Assembly (NCBI GenBank): GCA_964387585.1
Contig: CAYLWW010000037.1
Coordinates: 1 to 15,146 of the forward strand
Reading direction: 5' to 3'
Length of the DNA stretch: 15,146 nt
Source of the DNA: CAYLWW01 sp964387585
GTDB taxonomy: Bacteria > Pseudomonadota > Alphaproteobacteria > Rickettsiales > Midichloriaceae
The notes below the pieces were generated by a model. The model did no database searches. It worked only from the letters and a program-made list of their open reading frames with translations, and was not told the origin of the DNA. Positions 7,203-15,146 of the stretch are shown one piece after another. The position numbers were made by a program, and so were the translations under genes. Within the stretch, counting starts at the first letter, position 1. Each line of letters opens with the position of its first letter.

Positions 7203-8006
7203 CTAGCGATGATCTGGTATCCCTATTATGGAAAGTTGACAACCAAAATCATTACCTTGATTATTATACGATTGTTCTTTTTTAAAACGCCTACAACTAA
7301 AGAAATTCACAGAATCGTTATATGTATCTAATTTTGTATCATATACTTTAGCTACATTATTATTTTCTAGTGAAAATTTACAATATGCTGGTAAATTAAA
7401 CATGAAGTGATTATCGCGTTTGCTTGGGTAGAAAAATTGTTCATTTCTCTTATCATTTGTGATAAAGCTAAGGTGGAAACTGCTATCAACTTCATAGTTA
7501 CTTTGCCCTATAGTGGGACCAATAATTGATATAATATTTTCACTTTTGCCTCCTAAGTTTTTTATAGCTAGGATGGCCTTATCAATAATTCCTTTTATCG
7601 CTCCTCTCCATCCAACATGAATAGCAGATATTATTTGATTTTTTGTTTCCCAAAGTAATATAGGTGAACAATCTGCAGTATAAACTCCTAGTAATATTCC
7701 TGGTAATTTTGTTACTAATCCATCTGCTTCAATATCATCGGTCAACTGTCTAAGATCATTCACAACAACAATTGAATTAGAATGAACTTGCTTAGTTAGT
7801 TTAATGACTTTAAAATCTTGCTTAAAAAATTTATTAAATAATTTTATTGCTAGTTCTAGGTTTTGGGTTATTTTAGATCGATCATCATTGCTATTTAAAC
7901 CACAGTTTAAAGAAAAATATCCGCCACTACTTAAACCTCCATTGCGATCTAAAAAAGCATGACATATCTTATTGCTATAATTTTGGTTTTGTAGGGTGAC
8001 GTACAT
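7203..8006 (-). CDS. pgeF: Peptidoglycan editing factor PgeF (YfiH/LACC1 family)
   Basis: The 267-residue protein has the normal length for the family long annotated as 'polyphenol oxidase/laccase-domain'. The three metal ligands are present: H75 in KQVHS, C113 in TADCSP and H130 in HVGWRG. GPTIGQSNYEVD (163-174) is the family's GPxIGxxxYEV block, and FFSCRR (235-240) the C-terminal one. In E. coli the protein removes errors in which L-Ser replaces L-Ala in the peptidoglycan stem; family members also act on purine nucleosides. It lies divergent from murF, 85 bases apart, which fits a cell-wall role. Oddity: the near-invariant Arg of the final GR..SLI motif is Cys (C256, codon TGT, one step from CGT). 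No Shine-Dalgarno is seen before the ATG, but the conserved core begins soon after it. Confidence 0.9.
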   Translation of the reverse strand: MYVTLQNQNYSNKICHAFLDRNGGLSSGGYFSLNCGLNSNDDRSKITQNLELAIKLFNKFFKQDFKVIKLTKQVHSNSIVVVNDLRQLTDDIEADGLVTKLPGILLGVYTADCSPILLWETKNQIISAIHVGWRGAIKGIIDKAILAIKNLGGKSENIISIIGPTIGQSNYEVDSSFHLSFITNDKRNEQFFYPSKRDNHFMFNLPAYCKFSLENNNVAKVYDTKLDTYNDSVNFFSCRRFKKEQSYNNQGNDFGCQLSIIGIPDHR

Positions 8007-8091
8007 GTGCAGATTTAATATTGTATATATTGATTAAACTAAAACTCTAATTTTTCCTTATTTAAAACATTATTTAAAATAGTTAATTTGT

Positions 8092-9531
8092 ATGAATAGT
8101 TCAAATATAAATTATAATACTTCATTGCTTTGGGATAATACAAGCATTAATAATGCTATTGGAATTAGCATAAAAAAGCCTCTGAATATTACAGGAATAT
8201 CAATAGATAGTAGAAATGTTAAGAAAGGGGACTTATTTATAGGTATTAAAGGCGATAATCACGATGGTTCAGATTTTGTTAATCAAGCTTTAGAATCTGG
8301 AGCAGAATTATGTATTATTAATAAATTACCAGGTAATTTTAGTGGAGATATAGATTCTGTATTAGTGGTAGATGATAGTTATCAAATTATGTATAAGCTA
8401 GCTGAATATGCCAGAAAAAGGTTTAAGGGTAAGATTTTAGGTGTTACTGGAAGTGCTGGGAAAACTAGTACTAAAGAAATGCTTAAAATAGCCTTGACTG
8501 GCTGTAGTGATAAAGTATTTGCAACTTTAGGGAATCAAAATAGCAGGATAGGAGTGCCTCTATCTTTGTGTGCTCTTCCGGAAGAATATGAATTTGCAGT
8601 TTTTGAAATGGGTATGAGTCAAGCTGGTGAGATGGCTTGTTTATCAGCTTTGGTTCGGCCTGATATAGCGATTATAGTAAATATTGGTTCAGCACATCTC
8701 AGCTCCTTTAATTCAGTTGAAGATATAGCTAAAGCAAAAGCTGAGATTTTTTTGGGTATGAGTAAAGTAAGCAGTGCTATATTAAATTATGATAATCAAT
8801 ACAGTACAATATTGGAAAAAAATGCTATTCAAGCTGGGCTTGAGGTTATTTATTTTGGTAAAGCGTCTACTAGTAACGTTAGGTTATTAGATTATAATTC
8901 TAGAATAGATAGAGTGGGTGATAATATTGATGAAGTAAGCTATATAAAAGCTTCTTTATTAGGTAATCAATTCGAGTATTCTATTGGCTCTTTAGGTGAA
9001 CATTTTGTTTATAATAGCTTGTCAGTAATCGCAGCTTTATACGCTGTAGGAGCTAATATAGAGCAAGGAATTAGTAGATTAAAACAATTTAAAGCATTGC
9101 AGGGTAGGGGGAAATTTTACACACTCAATAAAGATCAAATTATTTTAATAGATGATTCTTATAATGCTAACCCAGATTCTATAAAAGCTTCTTTACTTAA
9201 ATTAGCTCATTATAAAAAACATGATAATAGAATAATAGCTATTTTAGGTGATATGAAGGAATTGGGCAGTGATTCAAGGAAATTGCATCTTTCTTTATTA
9301 GATAGTATTATACTAAATAAAGTTGATAAAGTTTTTGCAGTAGGAGAATTAATGCAGGATTTATTTCAAAATTTACCTAGCGCAATTCAAGGTGTATCTG
9401 CTCTAAGCTCTGATATAATGGCTTTGAATATCATTGATTATATAAAACCTAAAGATATCTTATTAGTGAAGGGTTCTTTTAAAGTTGAAATGAGTAAGGT
9501 TGTAGGCGCAATATTACAATCTTTCTCTTAA
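8092..9531 (+). CDS. murF: UDP-MurNAc-tripeptide:D-Ala-D-Ala ligase MurF
   Basis: This cytoplasmic ATP-dependent ligase adds D-Ala-D-Ala to the UDP-MurNAc tripeptide, the last cytoplasmic step in building the nucleotide precursor. The 479-residue protein has the three Mur-ligase domains. The N-terminal UDP-binding part includes SIDSRNVKKGDLFIGIKG (37-54). The central ATPase domain has the P-loop GVTGSAGKTST (117-127), FEMGMSQAGE (171-180) and NIGSAHL (197-203). The C-terminal domain has DDSYNANPDS (354-363) and LGDMKELG (385-392), with VKGS (459-462) near the end. All expected motifs are intact, so the gene looks functional. The ATG at 8092 is the only Met ahead of the domain; no ribosome site is evident. 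It is followed after 39 bases by ftsY, probably in one transcript. Confidence 0.95.
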   Translation: MNSSNINYNTSLLWDNTSINNAIGISIKKPLNITGISIDSRNVKKGDLFIGIKGDNHDGSDFVNQALESGAELCIINKLPGNFSGDIDSVLVVDDSYQIMYKLAEYARKRFKGKILGVTGSAGKTSTKEMLKIALTGCSDKVFATLGNQNSRIGVPLSLCALPEEYEFAVFEMGMSQAGEMACLSALVRPDIAIIVNIGSAHLSSFNSVEDIAKAKAEIFLGMSKVSSAILNYDNQYSTILEKNAIQAGLEVIYFGKASTSNVRLLDYNSRIDRVGDNIDEVSYIKASLLGNQFEYSIGSLGEHFVYNSLSVIAALYAVGANIEQGISRLKQFKALQGRGKFYTLNKDQIILIDDSYNANPDSIKASLLKLAHYKKHDNRIIAILGDMKELGSDSRKLHLSLLDSIILNKVDKVFAVGELMQDLFQNLPSAIQGVSALSSDIMALNIIDYIKPKDILLVKGSFKVEMSKVVGAILQSFS

Positions 9532-9570
9532 TTTAATATATTAACCTTTATCAATTAAATCTAACTACGT

Positions 9571-10500
9571 ATGACTTGGTTAAAGCGCCTTGCTTCAGGG
9601 CTCAAAAAAACATCTAACGTCTTAAGCGAAGGCATAAATAAGCTTGTATTTCATAAAAAACTTGATTCTTTAACTTTAGAGGAATTGGAAGAGTTATTAA
9701 TTAGCAGTGACATTGGAGTTAATACTGTTAATAAAATAACTCAAGAATTAGCAAAGCAAAAATTTGATAAACAAATTAATCCAGATGAAGTGAGATTATT
9801 TGTTCAAAAAAAAATAGCCTCTATTATTACTCCTGTATCCAAACAATTAACGATACCAGATGCTAATTTACGAAATAATTTACCTTACGTAATAGTTATT
9901 TGTGGGGTGAATGGTAATGGAAAAACAACAACTGCCGGTAAATTGGCTATGCAATTTCAAGATCAAGGTTATTCAGTCATGATGGCAGCTTGTGATACTT
10001 TTCGTGCTGCTGCTGTTGAACAACTAAGTATTTGGGCAGAAAGGGCTAATAAATGCCCTATAGTGACTGGAGATGTTAATGCTGATCCTGCTAGTGTTGC
10101 TTATTCCGCTTTGCAGAGGGCTACTAAAGCTAATATAGATGTTTTGTTAATAGATACTGCTGGCAGATTGCATAATAATGTTAATTTGATGGAAGAACTT
10201 AGCAAAACTATACGAGTTTTGAAGAAAATTGATGAAAAAGCTCCTCATGAAGTAGTGTTAGTCATAGATGCAACTACTGGGCAGAATGCGTATAATCAAA
10301 TAAACTTATTTAAAGAAAAAGCGGATATTAGTGGTGTTATAGTAACTAAGCTAGATACTGGAGCTAAGGGTGGCATAGTAGTAGGTATAGCAGATAAATA
10401 TAATATACCTATATATGCTATAGGCATAGGTGAGGGTATAAATGATCTGAATAGCTTTGATCCAGAAGAGTTTGCTAAGGCTTTGGTAGGTAATACTTAG
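9571..10500 (+). CDS. ftsY: Signal recognition particle receptor FtsY
   Basis: FtsY is the membrane-associated GTPase that receives SRP-ribosome complexes and hands nascent membrane proteins to the translocon. At 309 residues it is essentially the NG core without the long acidic A domain of E. coli. The four-helix N domain spans ~1-95, with LEELLISSDIGV (39-50). The G domain has G1 GVNGNGKTT (112-120), the insertion-box DTFRAAA (142-148), G3 DTAGR (195-199), G4 TKLD (259-262) and the closing GIGEGINDL (285-293). After TKLD the sequence reads TGAKGG where the family has GTAKGG. No clear Shine-Dalgarno precedes the ATG; the short gap from murF suggests shared transcription. A weak terminator follows at 10552-10569. 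Confidence 0.95.
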   Translation: MTWLKRLASGLKKTSNVLSEGINKLVFHKKLDSLTLEELEELLISSDIGVNTVNKITQELAKQKFDKQINPDEVRLFVQKKIASIITPVSKQLTIPDANLRNNLPYVIVICGVNGNGKTTTAGKLAMQFQDQGYSVMMAACDTFRAAAVEQLSIWAERANKCPIVTGDVNADPASVAYSALQRATKANIDVLLIDTAGRLHNNVNLMEELSKTIRVLKKIDEKAPHEVVLVIDATTGQNAYNQINLFKEKADISGVIVTKLDTGAKGGIVVGIADKYNIPIYAIGIGEGINDLNSFDPEEFAKALVGNT

Positions 10501-10551
10501 CTTTATTTATATGACTACAATTATTGAAATAGAAAGGCTTATTTTGTCGAT

Positions 10552-10569
10552 GCTTTTTATAAAGCTTTT
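10552..10569 (+). terminator. Weak terminator after ftsY
   Basis: GCTTT (10552-10556) and AAAGC (10561-10565) pair around TTAT and are followed by four T. It lies 52 bases beyond the ftsY stop. The stem is short and AT-rich. Confidence 0.4.
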
Positions 10570-10935
10570 CATAAGTCAAAAAAGATAAGGGAATTAATAA
10601 AATCAGTTGGGATGTAGATTTGTATTTTTACCTCCATATTCGCTCCTATTTAAAGCTAGTAGAGAAATTTAGCGCTAACATGAAGAGGTGGATTAAATGC
10701 ATCTTACCTGAATTTTAATGCTATATTCGACGCTATCTCCTCCTTCTTTAAAATCCCTAATTCAATCTAAAATACTATATCTTATAACGCTTTCATAAAA
10801 TCAGTTAAATATTATTATTTTTTATAACTTCCTGAACTGCTTAAATGGTTATATTTATCAATTCATGGGCCTTTATCAATTAAGATTTTTTGATTTAGGC
10901 TCTTTAACACCCTATCTATAACGAAATCTTTATAT

Positions 10936-10940
10936 GGGAG
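10936..10940 (+). promoter_or_regulatory. Ribosome binding site of the GTA hub gene
   Basis: GGGAG lies 7 bases before the ATG at 10948, the best-placed Shine-Dalgarno on the plus strand of this window. It fixes the start. Confidence 0.7.
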
Positions 10941-10947
10941 CTGAAGT

Positions 10948-13900
10948 ATGGCATCTATAATTCTAGGCAATATTGGATCTGCATTGGGCGGCAGTATATC
11001 CGGTACTGCTATTGGAGCTAATATTGGTAAATTAGCGGGATCTATGGTAGGTGGTTTGCTGGATCAAAGGATATTTGGCGCTGGTAATAATACAGTTAAT
11101 TCTTCAAGCTATAGATTAGGTAATGTAAATATACAAACTTCTAGTTATGGTCATGTTATACCGATAATATATGGTTTAGCAAAAGTAGCTGGTAATATTA
11201 TATGGGCTACTGATATTATAGAACATAAAACCACCACTACTCATACTCAAGGTCGTAAATGGAATAAGGTTCATCATCATCATACCAATTACTTTTATAC
11301 TATTTCATTAGCTATAGCTATTTGTGAAGGACCTATAGCAAACATAGACAGAATTTGGGCTGATGAAACTATAGTAGTTGATAATAGTGTCAGTACTATT
11401 AGAACTTACTTAGGTACTGAAGAACAGATGCCAGATCCTTTAATTGAAAATATTCAAGGTATAGGTAATGCTCCAGCATATCGAGGTTTGGCATACGTAG
11501 TATTTGAAAATCTTAATCTTACTAGCTTTGGAAATCATTTACCCAATTTTTCCTTTGAAATTAGAAAATCCACATTAGATGAGAATTCAGTAGAAAATAA
11601 AATAAGCTCAATAGTAATGATTCCTGGTGGGGGTGAATTTGTATACGATACTGTAATACAAAGCAAAGCTAATGGCGATTCTATCTCAAATGATACTACA
11701 AATTATTTTTTACAACGTGGCTCAGGAGAGTATTTAAATTATCATAACCATTCTTTAAAATCCAATAGCTTATTATCTTTAGATCAGCTAAAGATAACTC
11801 TTCCTAATATAAAATGGGTTGCTCCTGTAGTTACTTGGTTTGCAAATAGCTTGGATGCAGGAGATTGCGTTATAAAGCCTGGGGTTGAATTTGGTGGTAC
11901 GGCTCATACCTTTCCAGACACTTGGATTGTAAATCATTATACTCGATATTCTGCTCATAAAATTAGCTATAATTTGGATCGACCTAATTATGGAGGATCT
12001 ATAAACGATCAATCAATACTACGTTATCTAGAAGAATTACGTAAATGTAATTATAAGATAATGTTTTACCCTATGTTTTTTGTTGATTTACCTAATAAAC
12101 CTTGGCGTGGTAGAATTACTGGCACTCCTCAAGGAATAAGAAAATTTTTTAATTGTTCAAATGGGTATAATAATTTTATTTTGCATTATGCTAGATTAGT
12201 ACGTGATAAGGTAGATGCTTTTGTTATCGGATCTGAATTAATAGGTTTAACTAGCGTTAGGGATGATAATGACCAATTTCCTGCAGTAATAGAGTTGATA
12301 AAGCTAGCCAAACAAGTAAAAGAAATTTTAGGTAAAGAGGTTAAAATTTCTTATGCTGCAGATTGGAGCGAGTATCATCATACTACTAATGGATGGTATA
12401 ACCTTGATCCTCTTTGGTCGTCACCTGATATTGATTTTATAGGTATAGATGCATATTTTCCTTTAACGAATTGGAAAAAACAAAAATATAATCTATCTAA
12501 GGTTATATCTGGATGGGATTCTGGAGAAGGTTATGATTTTATTTATACCGATACTGAGCGAACAAAAAAACAATTATTAGAGCCTAAGTATGCATGGAAA
12601 AACTTAAGTTGGTGGTGGAATAACAAGCATATTGATCCTAATGGCGAAACCACTAGTTGGATTCCACGTTCTAAAAAAATATGGTTTACTGAGTATGGTT
12701 TTCCTTCAGTTGATCTCGCTACTAATCAACCAAATATATTTTATGATAACAATAGTATAGATTCAGGATTTCCTTATCATTCTTTAGGTGAAATAGATAT
12801 TTACGCGCAAAGATTAGGAATAGAAGCTACCGAAAAGAGATGGGCTAACTCAGAGATTGTAGAAAATAAATTCCTTTGGACTTGGGATGCAAGGCCTTAC
12901 CCTACTTGGCCAGATAATAATGAATTTTGGGCAGACGGAAATTCTTGGATTACTGGTCATTGGGTCCAAGGTAAGTTAGGAAATTCTACTTTATCTGCTT
13001 TATTAAAAGACTTATCTGTTAGAGCTGGTTTAAGCGAATTTGATATCGATGTTACTAAAGTTAACGATATGGTTGATGGGTTGATTATAAATCAGCAAGC
13101 AAGCATCAGAAGTATAATAGAAAAGTTGCAGCAAGCCTATTTTTTTGATGTAGTAGAAAGTGACTATAAAGTCCGCTTTATTTCACGCTATAGTAAAATT
13201 TTGAAGTTAATAGATAAAGATGACTTAGTTCCTAGCAACGATAAGTCTGATAAATGGTGTAATGCTAGTAACGTTAACGATATACTCACTATTAAAAATT
13301 TACAAGAAGCTGATTTGCCGAGTAAAATTGATATTAACTTTATTAATCGTACTAACGGATATAAAATTGGTAATCAGCATGCACGTAGAATGCAATGCAA
13401 TAGCAAGATGTCTGTAATAATTTCGTTGCCTTTGGTTTTGGATAACAATGTGGCTAATAAGATAGCTAATGTACTGCTTTATAATTCTTGGATAGAACGC
13501 TTGCAGTATAATTTTATGTTATCAATAAAATACGCTTATTTAATGCCAACAGATGTCATTAAGCTAAGTATAAATAACCACATCCATCAGATACGCATTA
13601 CTAGCATAGAATTAGGGCAAAATTATCAATTAAAGCTTTCTGGTGTAGCCGAAGATATAAGCATTTATAAACTTTGGAATACTAAAAACCAGTTAAATAC
13701 CAATATAATTAACCCTCAAATAGTAAATTTATCTATTCCTCATAGCTATTTATCCCTTACTAACTTGGAAGTAATTGATATACCTTTTATTTTTATAGAA
13801 AAAAATCTAGTTAGCGAATCAACGATTAATAAAAAAACTACTAGAGTGTTACTTGCTGCATGTGGAAAAAGCAAAAATTGGTATGGTTGTGAAGTATTTT

Positions 13901-14769
13901 ATAAATTATTAAAAGGAGGTGAAAAAGAAAAAGATATTAATTCAAAAATGGAATTTGTAACGGTATTAAAGCAAAATAATACTACCCCTATTATGGGAGC
14001 AATAACAAAGAGCTTATCATTGCCTATTGGTGAAGCCGCTAAAGGATATATCATTGATAAAAAGAATAGCGTTATAGTAAATTTATTACATGGCCAATTA
14101 TATAATGTGACATTAGATGAATTAATGAAAGGATATAACTTAGCTATAATAGGAGAAGAGTTAATTCAATTTCAATATGCTAGGTTAGTTAATTCATATC
14201 AATATGAAATCAGTGGCTTATTGCGAGGATTATTTGGTAGTGAAGTGAAATTTCATCAACCAGGCGAAAGGTTTATAGTACTGGAAGAAAATTTACCAAG
14301 TATCGATATACCTAGCGCTTATATAGACTCTAATATAGCTATTAAAGCTATAAGTTTAAAAAACACCGATAACTCTAATCAAGAGGAAATTAAGGTCTTT
14401 AAATATCAAGGTAAGAGTGCTAAACCATTAGCTCCAACCCACTTAAAAATTATTATGAAGAATAATTATGAAGAACTACTTTACTGGTATTCTTTGGATA
14501 GTGATTTTCCTGGGCTTAATAAAAGTACAGATTTTGGTATAGAATCAATAAACGAAGAGAAAGTTGATTACGGTAATAAGCTAAAGCTAACATTTAGAAT
14601 AGAGTTATTATCAAATGATCAAGTTATGAAGACTGAGCACATACATGATCAATGTTATTATAAGCTACCTAGTAGAGATGAAATAGAAACGCTTAATGTT
14701 AATTATATCTCTGTAAGTAGCTATAATAACATAGCTGGGTATGGCGATAAAGCTTATTTAAAACTTTAA
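10948..14769 (+). CDS. GTA baseplate-hub protein ('megatron') with TIM-barrel domain
   Basis: This 1273-residue protein is a homologue of the large tail-hub protein of the Rhodobacter capsulatus GTA (rcc01698, about 1300 residues), so it is full length. The Gly/Ala-rich start (GGLLDQRIFGAG, 35-46) and the block YFYTISLAIAICEGPI (115-130) are typical. Residues ~215-670 form the GTA TIM-barrel: FVIGSEL (425-431), ADWSEYHH (471-478), DFIGIDAYFPL (496-506) and FTEYGFPS (580-587). Glu430 and Glu582 sit where glycosidases of this fold keep acid/base and nucleophile. Residues ~680-950 resemble the phage-tail attachment (tip J-like) domain. In phage-type particles the protein forms the tail hub and may cut cell-wall glycans. 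No other GTA gene lies beside it in this window. The frame is intact over 3.8 kb, implying selection or recent arrival. Confidence 0.88.
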   Translation: MASIILGNIGSALGGSISGTAIGANIGKLAGSMVGGLLDQRIFGAGNNTVNSSSYRLGNVNIQTSSYGHVIPIIYGLAKVAGNIIWATDIIEHKTTTTHTQGRKWNKVHHHHTNYFYTISLAIAICEGPIANIDRIWADETIVVDNSVSTIRTYLGTEEQMPDPLIENIQGIGNAPAYRGLAYVVFENLNLTSFGNHLPNFSFEIRKSTLDENSVENKISSIVMIPGGGEFVYDTVIQSKANGDSISNDTTNYFLQRGSGEYLNYHNHSLKSNSLLSLDQLKITLPNIKWVAPVVTWFANSLDAGDCVIKPGVEFGGTAHTFPDTWIVNHYTRYSAHKISYNLDRPNYGGSINDQSILRYLEELRKCNYKIMFYPMFFVDLPNKPWRGRITGTPQGIRKFFNCSNGYNNFILHYARLVRDKVDAFVIGSELIGLTSVRDDNDQFPAVIELIKLAKQVKEILGKEVKISYAADWSEYHHTTNGWYNLDPLWSSPDIDFIGIDAYFPLTNWKKQKYNLSKVISGWDSGEGYDFIYTDTERTKKQLLEPKYAWKNLSWWWNNKHIDPNGETTSWIPRSKKIWFTEYGFPSVDLATNQPNIFYDNNSIDSGFPYHSLGEIDIYAQRLGIEATEKRWANSEIVENKFLWTWDARPYPTWPDNNEFWADGNSWITGHWVQGKLGNSTLSALLKDLSVRAGLSEFDIDVTKVNDMVDGLIINQQASIRSIIEKLQQAYFFDVVESDYKVRFISRYSKILKLIDKDDLVPSNDKSDKWCNASNVNDILTIKNLQEADLPSKIDINFINRTNGYKIGNQHARRMQCNSKMSVIISLPLVLDNNVANKIANVLLYNSWIERLQYNFMLSIKYAYLMPTDVIKLSINNHIHQIRITSIELGQNYQLKLSGVAEDISIYKLWNTKNQLNTNIINPQIVNLSIPHSYLSLTNLEVIDIPFIFIEKNLVSESTINKKTTRVLLAACGKSKNWYGCEVFYKLLKGGEKEKDINSKMEFVTVLKQNNTTPIMGAITKSLSLPIGEAAKGYIIDKKNSVIVNLLHGQLYNVTLDELMKGYNLAIIGEELIQFQYARLVNSYQYEISGLLRGLFGSEVKFHQPGERFIVLEENLPSIDIPSAYIDSNIAIKAISLKNTDNSNQEEIKVFKYQGKSAKPLAPTHLKIIMKNNYEELLYWYSLDSDFPGLNKSTDFGIESINEEKVDYGNKLKLTFRIELLSNDQVMKTEHIHDQCYYKLPSRDEIETLNVNYISVSSYNNIAGYGDKAYLKL

Positions 14770-14865
14770 AAACGCTAAAAATACAAATTTGCTACTATAT
14801 AACATTTTTTATACGCTTTACCACTGATTCCAGCTATTTTATTCATTTACTATGAGCTATAAATA

Positions 14866-15131
14866 TTAAAGTTCATTATCAAAAGTTGTTTTAAGCTCAC
14901 CACAAGTAAATGTATATTCATCATCTGAACTACCACAATGCGTGGTAATACTATTGTATTCTGGTAATGCATCTAAATCTTTAAAATGCGTTTTAAATAA
15001 ATCACAAAAATTTTCTTGATACTCTTTATTTTGCCCTTGATAATATATATTTTCATTCTTAGAACCCCAATAATGGATTAAGGATGTTTTAAGGATCGAT
15101 TCATGGTAACTTTAGGTTGATTATTTTTCAT
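14866..15131 (-). pseudogene. Frameshifted remnant of an unrecognised gene
   Basis: A minus-strand frame from 15111 to the stop at 14868-14866 reads sensibly (IHYWGSKNENIYY, then CDLFKTHFKDLDALPEYN and CGSSDDEYTFTCGEL) but contains no start codon. An ATG at 15131-15129 in another frame begins MKNNQPKVTMNRSLKHP and then stops. Joining the two with a shift near 15090-15105 gives a continuous product of about 88 residues. I do not recognise it. It could be a broken gene or the end of a gene using an unusual start. Confidence 0.4.
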
Positions 15132-15146
15132 TGAGTAAGCAACTAG

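Larger units (their letters stand above)
10501..10947. other. Gene-poor spacer between ftsY and the GTA gene
   Basis: The spacer holds a weak terminator, the ribosome site of the next gene, and minus-strand reading fragments that look like decayed coding sequence. One is a 22-codon frame (10569-10637) that begins MEVKIQIYIP after a good AGGAG. The other, around 10700-10760, reads EYSIKIQVRCI before a stop. I cannot identify their source, and no complete gene or RNA gene is visible. Confidence 0.4.

Noticed and set aside
11788..12012. Minus-strand frame inside the GTA hub gene
   Set aside because: Shadow of a confidently assigned gene.

Overview
The window is AT-rich (roughly one third G+C by eye) and looks like chromosomal DNA of an alphaproteobacterial endosymbiont, most likely in the Rickettsiales. 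The grounds are the low G+C, wide gene-poor spacers with decayed fragments, a palindromic repeat, an IS630-type transposase relic, and an isolated gene for the large tail-hub protein of the alphaproteobacterial gene transfer agent (GTA). The placement is an inference; no rRNA or other marker is present.

Layout. Positions 41-697 (+) encode a small orphan protein with an OmpR-type winged-helix domain. A spacer with an imperfect palindromic element follows. 981-2276 (-) is an NhaC-family Na+/H+ antiporter with a structured leader. 2442-2463 is a terminator-like hairpin and 2649-2792 is the C-terminal relic of an IS630 transposase. 2793-6983 (-) is the most unusual gene: a 1396-residue protein with two separate sets of seven blade-like repeats, four cadherin-like modules, one membrane segment near the C-terminus and an Asn/Pro-rich tail. 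A diverged direct repeat lies on either side of it, and a strong inverted repeat sits just upstream of its start.

7203-8006 (-) is pgeF (peptidoglycan editing factor), divergent from murF (8092-9531, +), which is followed closely by ftsY (9571-10500, +). pgeF and murF form a small peptidoglycan-related locus, and ftsY serves co-translational membrane targeting. A 447-base spacer with small decayed fragments leads to 10948-14769 (+), a full-length GTA baseplate-hub ('megatron') homologue with a TIM-barrel domain and no other GTA genes beside it. The right end carries a frameshifted remnant of an unrecognised gene on the minus strand.

The strongest candidate for something undescribed is the 1396-residue repeat protein. 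Its repeats fall into exactly 7 + 7. Three of its four cadherin-like modules carry a matched cysteine pair, and the fourth lacks both. It shows neither a signal peptide nor RTX repeats. Together these suggest a surface or exported protein with an unexplained export route.
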